Counted from the stretch's first letter, positions 1-19,760 are shown. The stretch is DNA of 64,000 nucleotides from Rugalucina vietnamica (GCA_964017185.1 OZ024880.1:38220329-38284328); one strand, 5' to 3'. Program-made: numbers and translations. Notes: generated by a model from the letters alone, not told the origin.

Positions 1-716
1 AATTTTGCCCTTTATGGGGCCCCAGCAACCAATCAAAATAAAGGATTAGGACAAAACTCACAAGAAACGTCAAACACTACTCAATAAACATTTCTGCAAA
101 AACAAAATTCAAATGTCTGAAATTTAAGCGGAAAAATAGCCGATTTCCACTTTTCGCATTATAAGTCTATGGAAACTTTAAGTTGCCATAGCAACCAGAG
201 TTCTTATCCGCCTGGAATAAAAAACACAAATTATGTAGAGGCCACTGTCAGGAACATGTATACAAAGTACAGGCTTAATCCCCTTGACAGTTTCTGAGAA
301 GAAGATTTTTGAATGTTTTTCGAAATTTTGCCCTATATGGGGCCCCTGCAACCAATCAAAATAAAGGATTAGGACAAAAGTCACACGAAACGTAGAGGAC
401 TACTCAATAAACATTTCTGCAAAAACAAAATTCAAATATCTCCAACACCACAGCAAAAACTGGCAATTTTCACTTTTTTCCATTATAAGTCTATGGGAAG
501 CATAAGTTGTCATAGCAACCACAGTTCTTATCCGATCGAAATAAAAAACACAAATATTCGTTCCCCCCACCTGTAGATGCTAGATGTGAAATATGAAAAG
601 ATTTGGCCTGGCAGCTTCAGAGGAGAAGTCGTTTGAATATGTTGACGACGACGACAGACGCCGGCTCGACCACTATACTATAAGCTCACCTGTGAGCCTC
701 CGGCTCAGGTGAGCTA
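1..716 (-). repeat. Array element, family A-like (about 324-bp units)
   Basis: Two units begin with TTTTGCCCT (positions 3 and 327) and share CAACCAATCAAAATAAAGGA. The right end is a hairpin (CTCACCTGTGAG, then CTCCGGCTCAGGTGAGC) after CGACGACGACAGACG. The element runs off the left edge. Nothing in it codes. Confidence 0.75.
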
Positions 717-718
717 AA

Positions 719-1627
719 AATCCATAATTTTCACTTTAACCCATGTAATAGCCTATGTTTACAAAATTGACCTTGCCGTAAAATAGGTCAAGGTCATGCT
801 AGGGTCATCATTTGATCAAACTATGATGAGCTGTAGTCCCAAATGCTACATACCAAGTTTCGTGAAAATCGGCCTTCCGGTTCATGAGAAGAAGATTTTT
901 GAGTGGTTTTTACCATATATGGGCGTGGTGGCCATCTTGGTCATGTGACCTGGATATTGCGATCAAACTTTCGTCACCCCTACCCATGGATGCTCCATAT
1001 AAAATTTCACTTTGATTAGCCAAGCGGTTTCAGAGGAGAAGATCTTCGAAAAGTGTGTATGGACGACAGACTGGCTAAGGTCAAGAGATGACCTTGACCT
1101 AAATTAATCACATACCTTCATCTACTCCATTAGTTGTTTTCATCTACCACTTTTCAGGCATCAGGCTGCAATAGTTTTCAAAAAATCCATAGTTTTCACT
1201 TTTTCCCATGTAAAAGCCTATGTTTGCAAATTTGACCTTGCCGTAAAATAGGTCAAGGTCATCCAAGGGTCATCATTTTATTAAACTATGATTGGTTGAA
1301 GTCCCCAATGCTACATACCAAGTTTCGTGGAAATCTGCCCACCGGTTCTGGAGAAGAAGATTTTTGAAGTGTTTTTACCATATATGGACGTGGCGGCCAT
1401 CTTGGTCATGTGACCCGGATCTCGCGATCAAACTTCAGTTCCCCCTACCTATGGATGCTCCACATAAAATTTCACTTTGATTGGCCAAGCGGTTTCAGAG
1501 AAGAAGATCTTTGAAATTGTGGACGACGGACGGACGGACGCCAGACGGACGGACGCCAGACGGACGGACGCCGGATCATGGCCATCCTATAAGCTCACTT
1601 TGTGAGCCTTCGGCTCAGGTGAGCTAA
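719..1627 (-). repeat. Family A array element (about 469-bp units)
   Basis: Two diverged units (starting CCATAATTTTCACTTT at 720 and CCATAGTTTTCACTTT at 1187) end in a CCAGACGGACGGACG tract and the hairpin CCTTCGGCTCAGGTGAGC (1608-1625). Each unit has core modules of the GAACCGNTTGRCC type (minus strand) and AGGTCAAGGTCA sites (785-796, 1250-1261; also TGACCTTGACCT at 1089-1100). It abuts the last GABPA exon in the window. Confidence 0.75.
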
Positions 1628-1650
1628 AAAAAATTCTGAGGGCAACTTAC

Positions 1651-8778
<7,128 letters not shown>

Positions 8779-9255
8779 GGTCGTCTCTTATACAAATGCC
8801 TGCAATAGACAAACTGTGACTATATTTGGTCATCTAACGGTAATCTCACACAACTACTACTTAAGGGTAATCTGCAAAGTTAAAACATATGGCTTTTGTG
8901 ATTGTCAAAGATATAGTACTAGTAGGACATCTAAAGGTGAAGTGATTCTAAAATTATAGAGAAAAGCCTGCTCTAAAGTATGCCCTTACTTACACAAGTT
9001 GCTTGGAAAACTTTGATTACAAATACTGTAAGCATGTGCATTGAACTATTATCACTATCATCTCTACATGTATAGCGAAATCAGTTGCAAATTTGATAAG
9101 CGACCCTCAGAATTGCAATTTTACTTCCAAATAAGCAGTTTTTCTTACAAGTCTGTGTGAATTTCTACAGCCATTGTGCTCCTGTTCTAATTTATTTATT
9201 TTTTTTTAAAATTCAGTTTTACATCCCTTTCAAGATTATTTCAGCTCACATGAGA

Positions 9256-9440
9256 CAGGCCAATCAGTTGGAGGGCGAAAATGGGAGAACCCCAAGAAAA
9301 ACCACCTGGCACACCCGCAAGCAGAACTTGGCTTGTCTCACATGTGGCCAGACCGGGGCTCGAACCCACACCAGACACAGCAGTGAGATGATCGGGTGAT
9401 TAAGAAACAGCGCTCTCAACCCCTCGGCCATGGGGTCCGC
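9256..9440 (-). mobile_element. tRNA-derived SINE
   Basis: On the minus strand an A-box region TGGCCGAGGGGTTGAGAGCG and a B box GGGTTCGAGCCCCGG are followed by CAGGTGGTTTTTCTTGGGGT, a conserved-type SINE body. It lies between GABPA and the A array at 9470. Confidence 0.7.
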
Positions 9441-9469
9441 TCTCCTGTTCTTAATATGGATAGATTTTT

Positions 9470-10951
9470 AGCTCACCTGAGCCGTCAAGCTCACAAGGTG
9501 AGCTTATAGTATACCCATGCTCCGTCGTCCGTCCGTCCGTCGTCCACCATTTTCAAAGATCTTCTCCTCTGAAACCGCTTGGCCAATCAAAGCCAAATTT
9601 TACATGAAGCATCTATGGGAAGGGGGAACCAATGTGTATATAAATAATCCAGGTCACATGACCAAGATGGCCGCCATGCCCATATATGGTAAAAACCCTT
9701 CAAAAATCTTCTTCTCCGGAACCACTGGACCGATTTCAACCAAACTTGGCATGAAGCATTAATGGCTCAAGCACTACAATGTGTATATAAATCATGACCC
9801 TATGATGACCTTGACCTATTTTACGGCAAGGTCAACATAGGTCGCGAATGCATTTGAATGGGAAAAATTGTTGAATTGTCATTTAAAGGAAAAATCTTGC
9901 AGAAAATGAGCAGTAGGACTGAATATTAATGATTCTGAAAAAAATTGGGCACCAGGGGCTCATCTGCCCCCACCCCGGGGCAATATACATGTATATCTCC
10001 ATAATATTCAAACATGTTCTCCTCTGAAACCGCTTGGCCAATCAAAGCGAAATTTTATGTGAAGCATCAATAGGAAGGGGTAACAAATATGTATATAAAA
10101 AAATCCAGGTCACATGACCAAGATGGCCGCCATGCCCATATATGGTAAAAACCGTTCAAAAATCTTCTTCTCCAGAACCGGTTGACCGATTTCAACGAAA
10201 CTTGACACGAAGCATCGATGGCTCAAGCACTACAATGTGTATATAAATCATGACCCTGTGATGACCTTGACCTATTTTACGGGAAGGTCAACATAGGTCA
10301 CCAATGCATTTGAATGGGGAAAACTTTTAAAATGTCATTTAAAGTGAAAGTCTTGCAGGAAATGGGCAGTAGGACTGGATATTAATGATTCTGAAAAAAA
10401 TTGGACCCCAGGGGCTCATGTGCCTCCACCCCGGGGCAATATACATGTATATTTCCATAATATTCAAACGTCTTCTCCTCTGAAACCGCTTGGCCAAACA
10501 AAGCCAAATTTTAAGTGAAGCATCTATAGAATGGGGGAATCAATGTGTATATAAATAATCTAGGTCACATGACCAAGATGGCCGCCATGCCCATATATGG
10601 TAAAAACCCATCAAAAATCATCTTCTCTGAAACCAATAGACTGATTTCAAGGAAACTTGGCGTGAGGCATCGATGGCTAAAGTACTCCAATGTATATATA
10701 AATCATGACCCTGTGATGACCTTGACCAAGTTCATGGCAAGGTCAACATGGGTTGCCTGTGCATCTGAATTGGGAAAACTGTTAAAATGTCATTTGAAGG
10801 AAAAAGCCAACAGGAAATTGGCAAATGGACAGAATATTGAAGATTCTGAAAAAAGAAAATGGCCCAAGGGCTTATCTGCCCCTGAACTGGAGTTAAATAC
10901 CATAATATTCAAACATGTTTATTGGTATATGCAGCTGATCTCAGGTGAGCG
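9470..10951 (+). repeat. Family A array element, three about 456-bp units
   Basis: The left end is the hairpin AGCTCACCTGAGCC...AGGTGAGCT followed by CGTCCGTCCGTCGTCC. The right end is CTCAGGTGAGC. Three units start at GAAACCGCTTGGCCAATC (9571, 10026) and GAAACCGCTTGGCCAAAC (10482), so the period is 455-456 bp. Each has a second core module 147-149 bp on (9719, 10175, 10629), TCACATGACCAAGATGGCCG, and TGACCTTGACC (9806, 10262, 10717). The 177-codon open frame at 10545-11078 is repeat sequence, not a gene. Confidence 0.8.
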
Positions 10952-12164
10952 TTTACAGGACAATTGGTCCTCTGGTTTATCTTGTTATGGAAACTTGACT
11001 TCCAACATTAATTTATTCCAATTCAAATGGGCTGTATGCATTTCTAAAAATGACATCATTGTCAGTCATCTGAGTTGAAATGATATCACTACCTTAGCCT
11101 TACAGGCACGGTAGTGATGGATCCCTATCTATTTAATGTAACCCTAGATATGTGAATCATGTATCACTTCAAATGCCGCCTAGCAATAATCTCTCAAGAG
11201 TTTTTTGTTTAAAGTGTTTAAGTATCATATTTCCTCATATGATATTTAAAACCAGTTTGATCCATTTTTTTTGTTCATACTTTGGGTTTATACCATATTT
11301 TATAGCTATGTATGGCACAAAATTACAAAATGGCTACCAGTTGGCTGTAAAAAATAAGAGAAATAGTCAAATTAATGGGTAAATTAAGCATAATTGTGGT
11401 AAACTTGTTAGGCTGAATTGAAATATTGAAGAAAATTTCAGTTTATCATAATGCCATCACAAGCCGGTCTGAAAAAATCTTCAATGATTTTGCTACATTG
11501 TAGTGCATGGTCTGCTTCCCCTACTATCACCTGAGGTGATGATCAGAAATTGATTGACTCAGTATCTGAAGAAAGGAAGAATTGTTAATATCTGTTTCCT
11601 AGTGTCTGATAATGGGTTTTTGCAGATATTTTGCAACTGTAGAATATTTTCTTGACACAATTGAGCATTTAGTTTGTCGCAAAATGTGCGACAAAAATTT
11701 TAAAAATCGGTCAACAAATAAAAAAGCTCTAGTCAAACACATTTTTGAATGAATAGGGATTTCCTAACGAAAATCTCATGCAAGGAAGGTAAAATATTTT
11801 CCCACACGCACACAAAAAAATAAAGTCTTAGTATTTTATAATGCTGATGATTGCTCAAAATCATTATAAAATGACACAATTTCAAATGTCTTACCTCAGA
11901 CAAAATCTTCATGATCAAGTAAATTGTTTTTGAAATACATGTTTTTTTTTTTGTTTTTTTTTATCATCGATTATCTCCATTGACAATGCAAAATCCTTAT
12001 ACAAAGTTCATTTTGGCCAAAAAAACTCATCTGCTCACCGATTTTAAAAAATTTTGCAGACACTATTTTGCTATCTGGACACCGATTTTTATTTTTTTTT
12101 TGGCAGGTCTATGTGCTCACCAATTTTAAAAAATTTTTGCAGGACCTATTAGAACAAACTAACG
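10952..12164. other. Unassigned AT-rich DNA
   Basis: No coding exon was seen. CCTGAGGTGATGATCAGAAA (11531) has a diverged match at 20843, so at least one more dispersed repeat is present. Confidence 0.5.
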
Positions 12165-12790
12165 GTGCACGACACTTTGCCAAAAACCACTTCACCGAAA
12201 AGACATTTCGCCGAAACGACACAATGCCGAAAATTCTTCTCCGGTGCAACACTTCGCCGAAAGTTTCAAATGATTAACGATGAGTCATGCTTGAGGGAAA
12301 CTAACGTTATTAGACAAGCCTTAATTGTCTTAATGGGAACTTAATATCAGTTCATTATAATTACGTTTAATGTTTGTTTTACCTTGTTTGTTTATTTATG
12401 AAGTAAAACATGCTCATGCCAATAAAAATACGATTAATTAATTAGGTTAATCGCCGTGTTTTATATTGGTCATATATTAATTAGTTTGATCGCCATAATT
12501 GGTCTTTGATGTACCTAATCATTTATTTCCTTAAGAATTTAGAATGCCTCTCTTTATAGATTTATACAAATTTACCCATTAAAATCGTTATAATGCTGTG
12601 GATTTTTCATAACTTTTACTTAATAAAAGTTATGAAAAATCACATTTTACAAAATACTCCTAAAAACATCTTATTCAGCATTTTTGCCGAATTTCGTCAA
12701 TATTTCGGCGAAGTGTCGCATTCGGCAAAGTGTTGTTTCGGCATAGTGTCTTTTCGGCAAAGTGGTTTTCGGCGAAGTGTCACAGACCCA
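12165..12790. mobile_element. Foldback-like element with GACACTTYGCCGAAA repeats
   Basis: The left arm has four to five units of the type CGACACTTTGCCAAAAACC. The right arm has the same in inverse (GGCAAAGTGTTGTTTCGGC, GGCGAAGTGTC). The interior is AT-rich with an internal inverted repeat (TTTTCATAACTTTTACTTAA and following). No transposase frame was found. Confidence 0.7.
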
Positions 12791-13488
12791 AAACTAAGAT
12801 CGGGATTTTGACATGAAAATAATTTTCCTATCACCCTCCATGCAAAAAATTTTCTGTGAAAAACCATTATCAGAGACAAGATTTTACACTTTAGTTTGAC
12901 ATCATGACGTTTCTTCACAGGCTGCATTACACTAATTAGTTGATTAAGTTTCCATATATGAAAATGGTCACAAATTGATTTTCCGCAAATTGTAGACCAA
13001 TACATAGGGCTGTCTAAACAACAATACACTTTACAAAAGTTACACAGTTCCATTCCTTGTGGACAATGTTTGTTAGTGACAACAATGCCTTACCCTTGTA
13101 TTGCTACATAAATCAATGAACACAGTACAAAGAAATGTGTGAACTACTGCAAGAAGATACTTCAACGGTTACTCAGGTACTCGGTCAGTCCAGGAAAATT
13201 TCAATCTCATTACATCCTTTGTTCAGGAATCAGCAGATAAACATATCCCCTCAAAAACTAGTCGCTCAGTTTCCTCTGTCCCTTAGATAGCACCTGAAAT
13301 AAGAAGGAAGATTCGCAGAAAAAATGCAACTCATACAAAAGCTAAAAAGACTGGTAGTGAAAAATTTAGATCTAAATTTGAATCTTTACGGAGAGAAATC
13401 AAAGCTGATATCAGGAAGCAGCATGATCTTTATGTGAACAACTTGGTAGGAGATGTTAAGGCTAATCCTAGAGATTTTTACAGGTACA

Positions 13489-14213
13489 CAGCGATATAGA
13501 CAACGATGCGTACTGCGTATGTACGCATGATTTTTCGCTCTGTACACATTAAAAATTCAGACCTGTGCTTACCATGTACGCAGTGAAAATTGTCGGTACG
13601 CAAACACTTTACGGTTTTATGCGTACTCAGATTAAAAAAAAAAAAAACAACCTTTAAAATTGTCACAAAACGACAATAATTCAACTAGTTTTGTCTGTCA
13701 ACAATCAAAAAGTAGTTACAATAATGATGTTAATGCAGCTTTTGATCGTTCCATGTTACACATCAATTCAGTGCCTCGGCCAAACAAATTGTTTACCAAA
13801 GGTTTATTCATGAAGTGTAATGGTAGTGTGTCACTTTGGTTTATTGAATAGGCATTTTACATCGATTTCTGGTCATCATTTTCAGTTAAAACTTGATGTT
13901 TTCCATGTTCTACAGCCATCCCAGTTTATCACGTTTTCCTCATTTTTTCTCTCTTATTATCTATGCAGGGGACCAAAGTATGGTTTTACATGCCTAAATG
14001 ATAGAATAACATGTGATAACAGGATTATCAACAAGTTAACTTGCATTTTTAATTTTAAATAAATGGTCTTACCCACAGGTGTACATATACCTAATGAGAG
14101 GTTAGAATAAGAATCCTCAGAAAACGTGTACACAGCTGTATTGTCGGTACACACTGTACATTTATTTTGATGCGTACAGTACGCATTGTTAAAAATAATT
14201 ATCTACATCACTG
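13489..14213. mobile_element. hAT-like non-autonomous element in the LINE
   Basis: The 725-bp insert begins CAGCGATATAGACAA and ends TTATCTACATCACTG (inverted: CAGTGATGTAGATAA). GGTACA is present on both sides (13483-13488 and 14214-14219). GTACGCA-type motifs recur near both ends (TGCGTACTGCGTATGTACGC; TGCGTACAGTACGCA). No transposase frame was seen. Confidence 0.75.
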
Positions 14214-15677
14214 GGTACATAAACAGTCAGAAAAAAGATACCCAAGGTATTCCCCCGTTGAAAAAGAGAAATGGAAGTGGAATTGCACAATCCAATTTGA
14301 GAAGGCGGGAGAATTTAATGGTCAGTTCTCTGATGTTTTCACTAAAAGTGAATACAAACAGGTCCCTCTTATGGATAGATCTGCCCCTTTCATGCATGAT
14401 ATTGTGGTCAAAAAGGAAGGGGTGACCAAACTCCTCAAAGGTTTAAACCCGTCTAAAGCCTTAGGGCCTGATGAGCTTCATCCCAGTCCTAAAGGAACTG
14501 GCTATGGAATTAAGTCCGGTATTCACCCAGCTCTTCCAGCAGTCAATTGATACAGGTGAAATTTCTAAAGAATGGTCTCTTACTAATATTTGCCCCCTGT
14601 TTAAGAAGGGCGACAGCTCACTTGCCCACAACTACCGCCCTATTTCTTTGACATGCATTCCTTGTAAGCTTCTTGAACATATTGTATGCTCAAATATTAT
14701 GGCCCATCTTGATGAACATGAACTCTTGTCGGACAGGCAACACACATTTAGGAAATGGCATAGCTGTGAAACTCAGTTGACTACAGTGATAAATGACTGG
14801 GCAAAAATCTTAGACAAAAAAGGCCAGGTCGACACTTTTATACTCGATTTTGAAAAGGCTTTCGATACTCCTCCCCATGAACTCCTTAAAAGCAAATTGT
14901 TTAGCTATGGAATAGGTGGAACAACACTGAATTGGATATATGCTTTCCTTTGTTTCAGACTACAAAGGGTAGTGGTTAATGGTATTAAATCCGATTGGGC
15001 TCCAGTTGTGTCGGGTGTCCATCAGGGCACCATTCTCGGCCCCTTGCTGTTTTCCTTGTATATAAATGACATCTCAGCAGACTGAGTCTGAAATAAGACT
15101 CTTTGCTGATGATTGTGTTTGCTATCGTGAAATCAAGAACGAAGAGGATACATTGAAACTTCAGAGAGACATTGATCTTTTAGGCAGTTGGGCTAGGAAA
15201 TGGGGAATGAGATTTCAACCCGTCAAATGCAACATGATGCAGCTGACAAATAAACGGTCTAGTAAGATACAGGCTGAATACACCCTTGAGGGCACTGTAC
15301 TGGAAAACGTTGAAAGCATAAAATACCTGGGTGTAACTATCACAAATGATTTGAAATGGAATACTCATATTTCCAATGTTTGTACAAAGGCAAACAGAAC
15401 TCTCGGATTCTTGAGGACAAATTTGTATTCTTGTCCCCCAGATGTGAAAGAAGCAGCTTATAAAGGACTGGTGCGGCCGGTCTTGGAGTATGGATGCTCA
15501 GTTGGAAAGCCTCACACTCTTGGCCTTCAAAGCCTTTTCAAGAACTGGAAAAGGTCCAAAATCGTGCGGCAAGATTTGTGACGAGAAATTATGTTTTTGA
15601 AACTGGAAGCATGACTGGCATTTTAGGTCAAATGAAATGGGAATCTCTTACGAAAAGGAGGAAGGATAGTAGATTTA

Positions 15678-16478
15678 GCGTAAGGCGACCAGTGATCGAT
15701 CAGGGACCAGTGATCGATCAACTAGTGGTTATCAGCTATTAATTCTCAAAGGATACCTGAAATAAATCTTATGCTAGTCTCAACTTAAAACGCTTTATAT
15801 TACCTTACATACACTAATTTAAATTTATTTGGAAAGCTTTTCTATCTTGAATTTTCTGGCACTTTACGAAGAGGGGGTCTTAATTGTACTGCTTTAAAGC
15901 GGTGATTGATCAATAAATCCTTCAAGCTGAAACAACCTGCTTTCGTTCCGACTGGCTAATGTTTTTAACTTTACTGCATACTAAACAAATCTGATCCACA
16001 TTCCAAAATGTATTGGATAACGCTGCGATTAATGGACGATTTCTGTGATTTTCGAGCTAGTTTTTCAACAGTTTTCCATTGTTTCAATGGGCATTTATGC
16101 TTTCCGACCACCTCATTTCGCTGCTTTATTTCTTTTAACTCAATGAAAATTTCAAAACTTTGTTTCGTGGCTAGAGGTAAACGATGACTATTCTTTCTAA
16201 AAATGTACATACCTTCCAAGTTAGCCGCGGTGCTGGAGAGAATAAGGAGGTGATCGATCACTGGTCCACCTGACCCTGATTCACGCTGTATGATGGTGGG
16301 TGTGTTAAAATGACGTCGCTGAGAATGTGACGTGATGACGTCATAAACTGACATATTGAAAAACATGGCGAAGGTTCAAGCTTCGATATGGTATGTACAC
16401 ATGCATTCTGCAATGCATGTCTGATCCGCAAATCTATCAGACATTGCTATTTTTGATCGATCACTGGTCCCTTTACGC
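15678..16478. mobile_element. TA-flanked non-autonomous element in the LINE
   Basis: The 801-bp insert has terminal inverted repeats GCGTAAGGCGACCAGTGATC and, inverted on the right, GCGTAAAGGGACCAGTGATC, flanked by TA. The motif GACCAGTGATCGATCA occurs twice at the left end, once near 16251 (inverted) and once at the right. A minus-strand frame of 131 codons (16366-15971) is the longest inside and is not recognised. Confidence 0.8.
15971..16366 (-). CDS. Unrecognised 131-codon frame inside a TA-flanked element
   Basis: The frame starts MFFNMSVYDVITSHSQRRHF and has a basic, helical-looking C-terminal half (LARKSQKSSINRSVIQYILE). It does not match a transposase I know. The start lies inside the element near its right end, so it could be the remains of a transposase N-terminus or a captured fragment. 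Coding status is uncertain. Confidence 0.25.
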   Translation of the reverse strand: MFFNMSVYDVITSHSQRRHFNTPTIIQRESGSGGPVIDHLLILSSTAANLEGMYIFRKNSHRLPLATKQSFEIFIELKEIKQRNEVVGKHKCPLKQWKTVEKLARKSQKSSINRSVIQYILECGSDLFSMQ

Positions 16479-16974
16479 TATATTGCTATACAAAGGTCTA
16501 AAGGGTAAAGCCAGAATACCCACAGATGACCTTATCCCAAAGAATAGGCGTTGTAGAAATCAACACTCTGGCATTTCAGATACCTTCAGCTAGCAAAGAA
16601 GCGTACAAAAGTAGTTTCTTTCCACAGACTATCAGGGACTGGAATGACCTCCCTGATTCACTTATCTCCTCTGCTGAAATGTCTGATGACTGTGTGTCCA
16701 AGTTCGCCAAGGGACTAATTTCTCCCCCATCCGAACCCCCTGGTGAAATAATGTCATTTGGCGTGTCACCAGTAAACTATTCAGATTCAGAGACAACCAG
16801 AGCCAAGAGGCAGTGGATTGAGGATTTTAAATGTGTGAACTTTCTTTCTTCAGATACTGACTACCGAGTCAATCTCTTTCAGATCATCACCTCAGGCTAG
16901 ACTTGTCAAAATCCTTTCCCATACCACTGCCACAGTTCTTCACTAGACTTCATATTTGTTTAGACTTGAGCCTT

Positions 16975-17700
16975 GTGACTTGTCAAGATTTGAGGCAATA
17001 AAAAAATGGCGGACGAAAAGATCGGGCGTTGTTCCAAGTCTTTTAAGACTCCCTTCCTATTTCCAAGCTCGAGGGTCTGACATGTTAGTAAACAAATCTC
17101 AAAGAGGAAATCGATGTCTGCATCGATTTAGAAACTGAAAATAAAAACTTCCGGCTTTGAATCGCACATTCAACATCCTGTTATCGCTTTCTTCGTTAGC
17201 GCGACCTAAATAAACTTTGTTGCGGATGTCAAGCCAAATAAAAATGAAAACATACAAAGTACTTTAAGGAAATGTGGTCAAAGCCTTCCTTAGTTTCTTC
17301 AAAATAAAATAAACACGCTTGGATTTTGGCTAAGCCGCAGATTTGACCGGAAACTTCAGCCGACGGAAATGGCAGACAAAGCAGGATCTTCCGCTTCGAA
17401 ATTGGTTTCGGTCACGTGGTTCGAGAATCGTCACGTCACGCATTTGTTCACGCTCGAATGAATTGGTTGGTAACTGGTCAACTCGTACCTGTCTGAACGT
17501 GTACCCAACTCGTACCCACTTTGGTCAACTGGTACAAAAGTTAACCCTACCCAAGTCAACTCGTACCTCCGCATTTTATATCTTATTTTGTTTTTTGTTT
17601 GATCAGAGACATATACAGATACAGAGACTTGAAACTGCTATTGAATATTGATATTTGCCTCCGCTGTGTCTGTCGCTTAGGTAAACAGGTAAATCGTAAC
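16975..17700. promoter_or_regulatory. Candidate shared GABPA/ATP5PF promoter region
   Basis: This is the CpG-richer stretch between the two divergent genes. It has AAAATGGCGGAC (17004-17015, YY1/ETS-like), ACTTCCGG (17148-17155, canonical ETS/GABP site), ACCGGAAA (17346-17353), ATCTTCCGC (17386-17394) and the E-box CACGTG (17413-17418). Both genes have acceptors a few bases before their ATG, so their transcription starts must lie between 8.8 and 24 kb. No first exon could be proved here, so the assignment is inference. Confidence 0.4.
17460..17575. repeat. GTCAACTCGTACC short direct repeats
   Basis: Four variants of GGTCAACTCGTACC occur within 115 bp (17477, 17503, 17524, 17555). No inverted partner array was found nearby, so this may be one half of a foldback element. 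Confidence 0.55.
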
Positions 17701-18354
17701 CCGGATGATCCAGTCGTCTAATTACGTCCTGTCTGTCCTCCATAGACGCCTGGATCCGTCACTTATTTTTTCTCTTCACGAGTGACGTCATCGCTGTGCA
17801 TTGTGGGAAGGGTATTTTCTCGAGATCACGCGTGCATCATGGGAAAAGCATTTACATACAAAATATTTTAAGGATAATTATTGATTTGAAATACAAAATA
17901 TCATAAACTTAACACATTTTACCGCTCCCATGTCATTTTACCTGTATTTTTTCGAAACTCGTGAATTTGAAAAACCAATAAAATGTAAACAATGCGTTGA
18001 ATGAATTGAAATAAACATTTCTGAATATCGGTGGGGTGCAAATTAAAAAGTAATAGTTTAAAATAAGGACATCTATTCACTAACGTGAAGTTCTCCAGAC
18101 ATTGGAGGAAGTTACAAACAACAACAACAACGTTGCATTATGGGTAAAATGGGAATCCTGCTCTCTGATTGGCCCTCTAAATTTTTTAAGAACGTGAAGC
18201 CTCATGGAGGCTCTGCCTGCCGATAGAGGGCGTGATAAATCGCGTTAGGTAAATCGGCGAAAAACTCAATATTTTATCGGCCGCTGAATGTGGTCCGAAA
18301 TTTTGTATATAAGCAAATATTTGCATTTTTCTAAAACCTCCTTAGATGAACCAT
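17700..18354. other. Intergenic DNA with no recognised gene
   Basis: It contains several CpGs and CCGATAGAGGGCGTG (18219), loosely like a CTCF core. No exon could be supported. Confidence 0.4.
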
Positions 18355-18720
18355 TAGATGTTCATCTGTGTTCATACTTCCATGAACAACATTGTGTCAC
18401 GCGACGTGACGTAATCCAAACTTGAATGAATGAAAAACATGAATCTCGCCAATCTGATTGGACGTTGTAAACGTCGACGCCGCTCTGCTGTTTGAACATA
18501 CAGTGTGTAGATTCTCTGTTTGCTGGTAAATGTGACCGCCTTGGTGATTTTTCAACAAGCGATAGAGAGAAATGAATGTAAATATAAGCAATGACTTTAA
18601 TTTTTCTGTTGTTCATGGAGCTATGAACCGCAGTGGGTCGCTAGCAAAGCTTACATGAACCCCTTCGGGGTTCATTCAATTTGCACGTGACCCACTGCGG
18701 TTCATAGCTCCATGAACACC
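18355..18720. repeat. Palindromic element with nested hairpins
   Basis: TGTTCATGGAGCTATGAACC (18610-18629) pairs with GGTTCATAGCTCCATGAACA (18698-18717). A second hairpin ATGAACCCCTTCGGGGTTCA is nested in the loop. TTCATACTTCCATGAACA near 18371 repeats the end motif, so the element may begin there. Confidence 0.55.
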
Positions 18721-19277
18721 AAAAAAATGAAAATCATTTCTTAAATATAAATCGTTTAAATTATCTTCGCCATAATTCATATATTAAATAGTAGAAAATT
18801 TTATTTGTGTTAAATAGAGCTTCAAATTTCCAACAAATAGATACTAAACACGACCGGCATCTTTGTAAGAAAGAGAGACTAGACTAGATAGATATCAGGT
18901 TTGGTGTGGTAATAAAGTGAAGGTGTGAAAAACTTACGGTATAATAATGTGCAGAATTAATGTCATTTATTATTGACACCGACTTCTGAAGGATAATTAA
19001 CTAAAGTGTGAAAAATAGATTCTTTAATCAAGGATTGCTTTCCGAATCATATGGTTTTGTCGGCATGCGGCAGGCTTTGTCTTTAAAAGAACTTAATGAC
19101 TCAGTGGAATTTTAAATCTAATTATCTTTTATTCAGCGATTTCTTTTAATAGACCGATTATCGGGTATACAATATGTTCAAATTCATCAAGCATCATTTG
19201 GGGTAACCCCAATGAGATTCTGGTGCTTATAAGCTTATGATAGATGAAGGTCGATATAGGGATATTGCGCGCAATTT

Positions 19278-19760
19278 ATGAATATGTCCACTATGTTCAA
19301 TGAAAGTCCACTATGTTCAATGAAAGTAATTGAGGATGAATACCACTTTCTTTTGGTATGCCCAATTTATAGAGAACTTCGAACAAAACTTTTACCTAAA
19401 CATTATTGCCGTTGGCCTACTAGAAATAAATTTATTAAATTATTGAATGAAGAACAAAATAGTATTCTTAAAAGAAAATAGCTAAATTTGTCTATCTTGC
19501 AAATGAAAAACGCACATTTATTCTTCACAATGTTGCAGATTTATCTACACTGTCATAAATCCAATTTTGCAGATGTTTATATGACTATTGTTGTTGCTTA
19601 TATCATATCATATTGCTTTCATGTGTTATATTTCATGCAGTCATATATGTTTGTATATTGTCGTGCTCTTCTCGTTCCGCCATTGTATGTATGTTTTGTA
19701 GGGCGAGAAACACTTTGTTGTTTGTGCCTGAATAAACGATTTTGTATTGTATTGTATTGG
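19278..19760 (+). mobile_element. LINE 3' fragment with (ATTGT)n tail
   Basis: The frame ends a LINE C-terminal domain (EDEYHFLLVCPIYRELRTKL, then KFIKLLNEEQNSILKRK) followed by 3'UTR, AATAAACGATTT and a TATTGTATTGTATTG tail. Only the last part of the element is present. Confidence 0.65.

Larger units (their letters stand above)
13140..16990 (+). mobile_element. LINE (jockey/CR1-type), 5'-truncated, broken, with two nested insertions
   Basis: The reverse transcriptase is recognisable across frames: KIRRKNATHTKAKKTGSEKF before 13488, [10 protein letters not shown] (14453-14485), [44 protein letters not shown] (15099-15113) and KYLGVTITNDLKWNTHI, ending at a stop at 16898. At least three frameshifts (near 14490, 15083 and 15520) and a TAG near 13287 show it is dead. 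It is split by elements at 13489-14213 and 15678-16478. Removing either one restores a continuous LINE reading across the join. Confidence 0.85.

Noticed and set aside
1..1650. Search for the GABPA ETS domain
   Set aside because: No frame with ETS motifs is present. The stretch is array repeat, so the domain must lie outside the window.
10545..11078. 177-codon open frame
   Set aside because: It lies in the family A array, with no domain, no splice logic and no conservation between units.
17369..17461. Short frame starting MADKAGSSASK near the candidate promoter
   Set aside because: It has only 30 codons and no match. It could be a 5'UTR or upstream frame but cannot be supported as a gene.
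18219..18233. CTCF-like core CCGATAGAGGGCGTG
   Set aside because: It has at least two mismatches to the usual core and there is no supporting context. It is too weak to list as a site.
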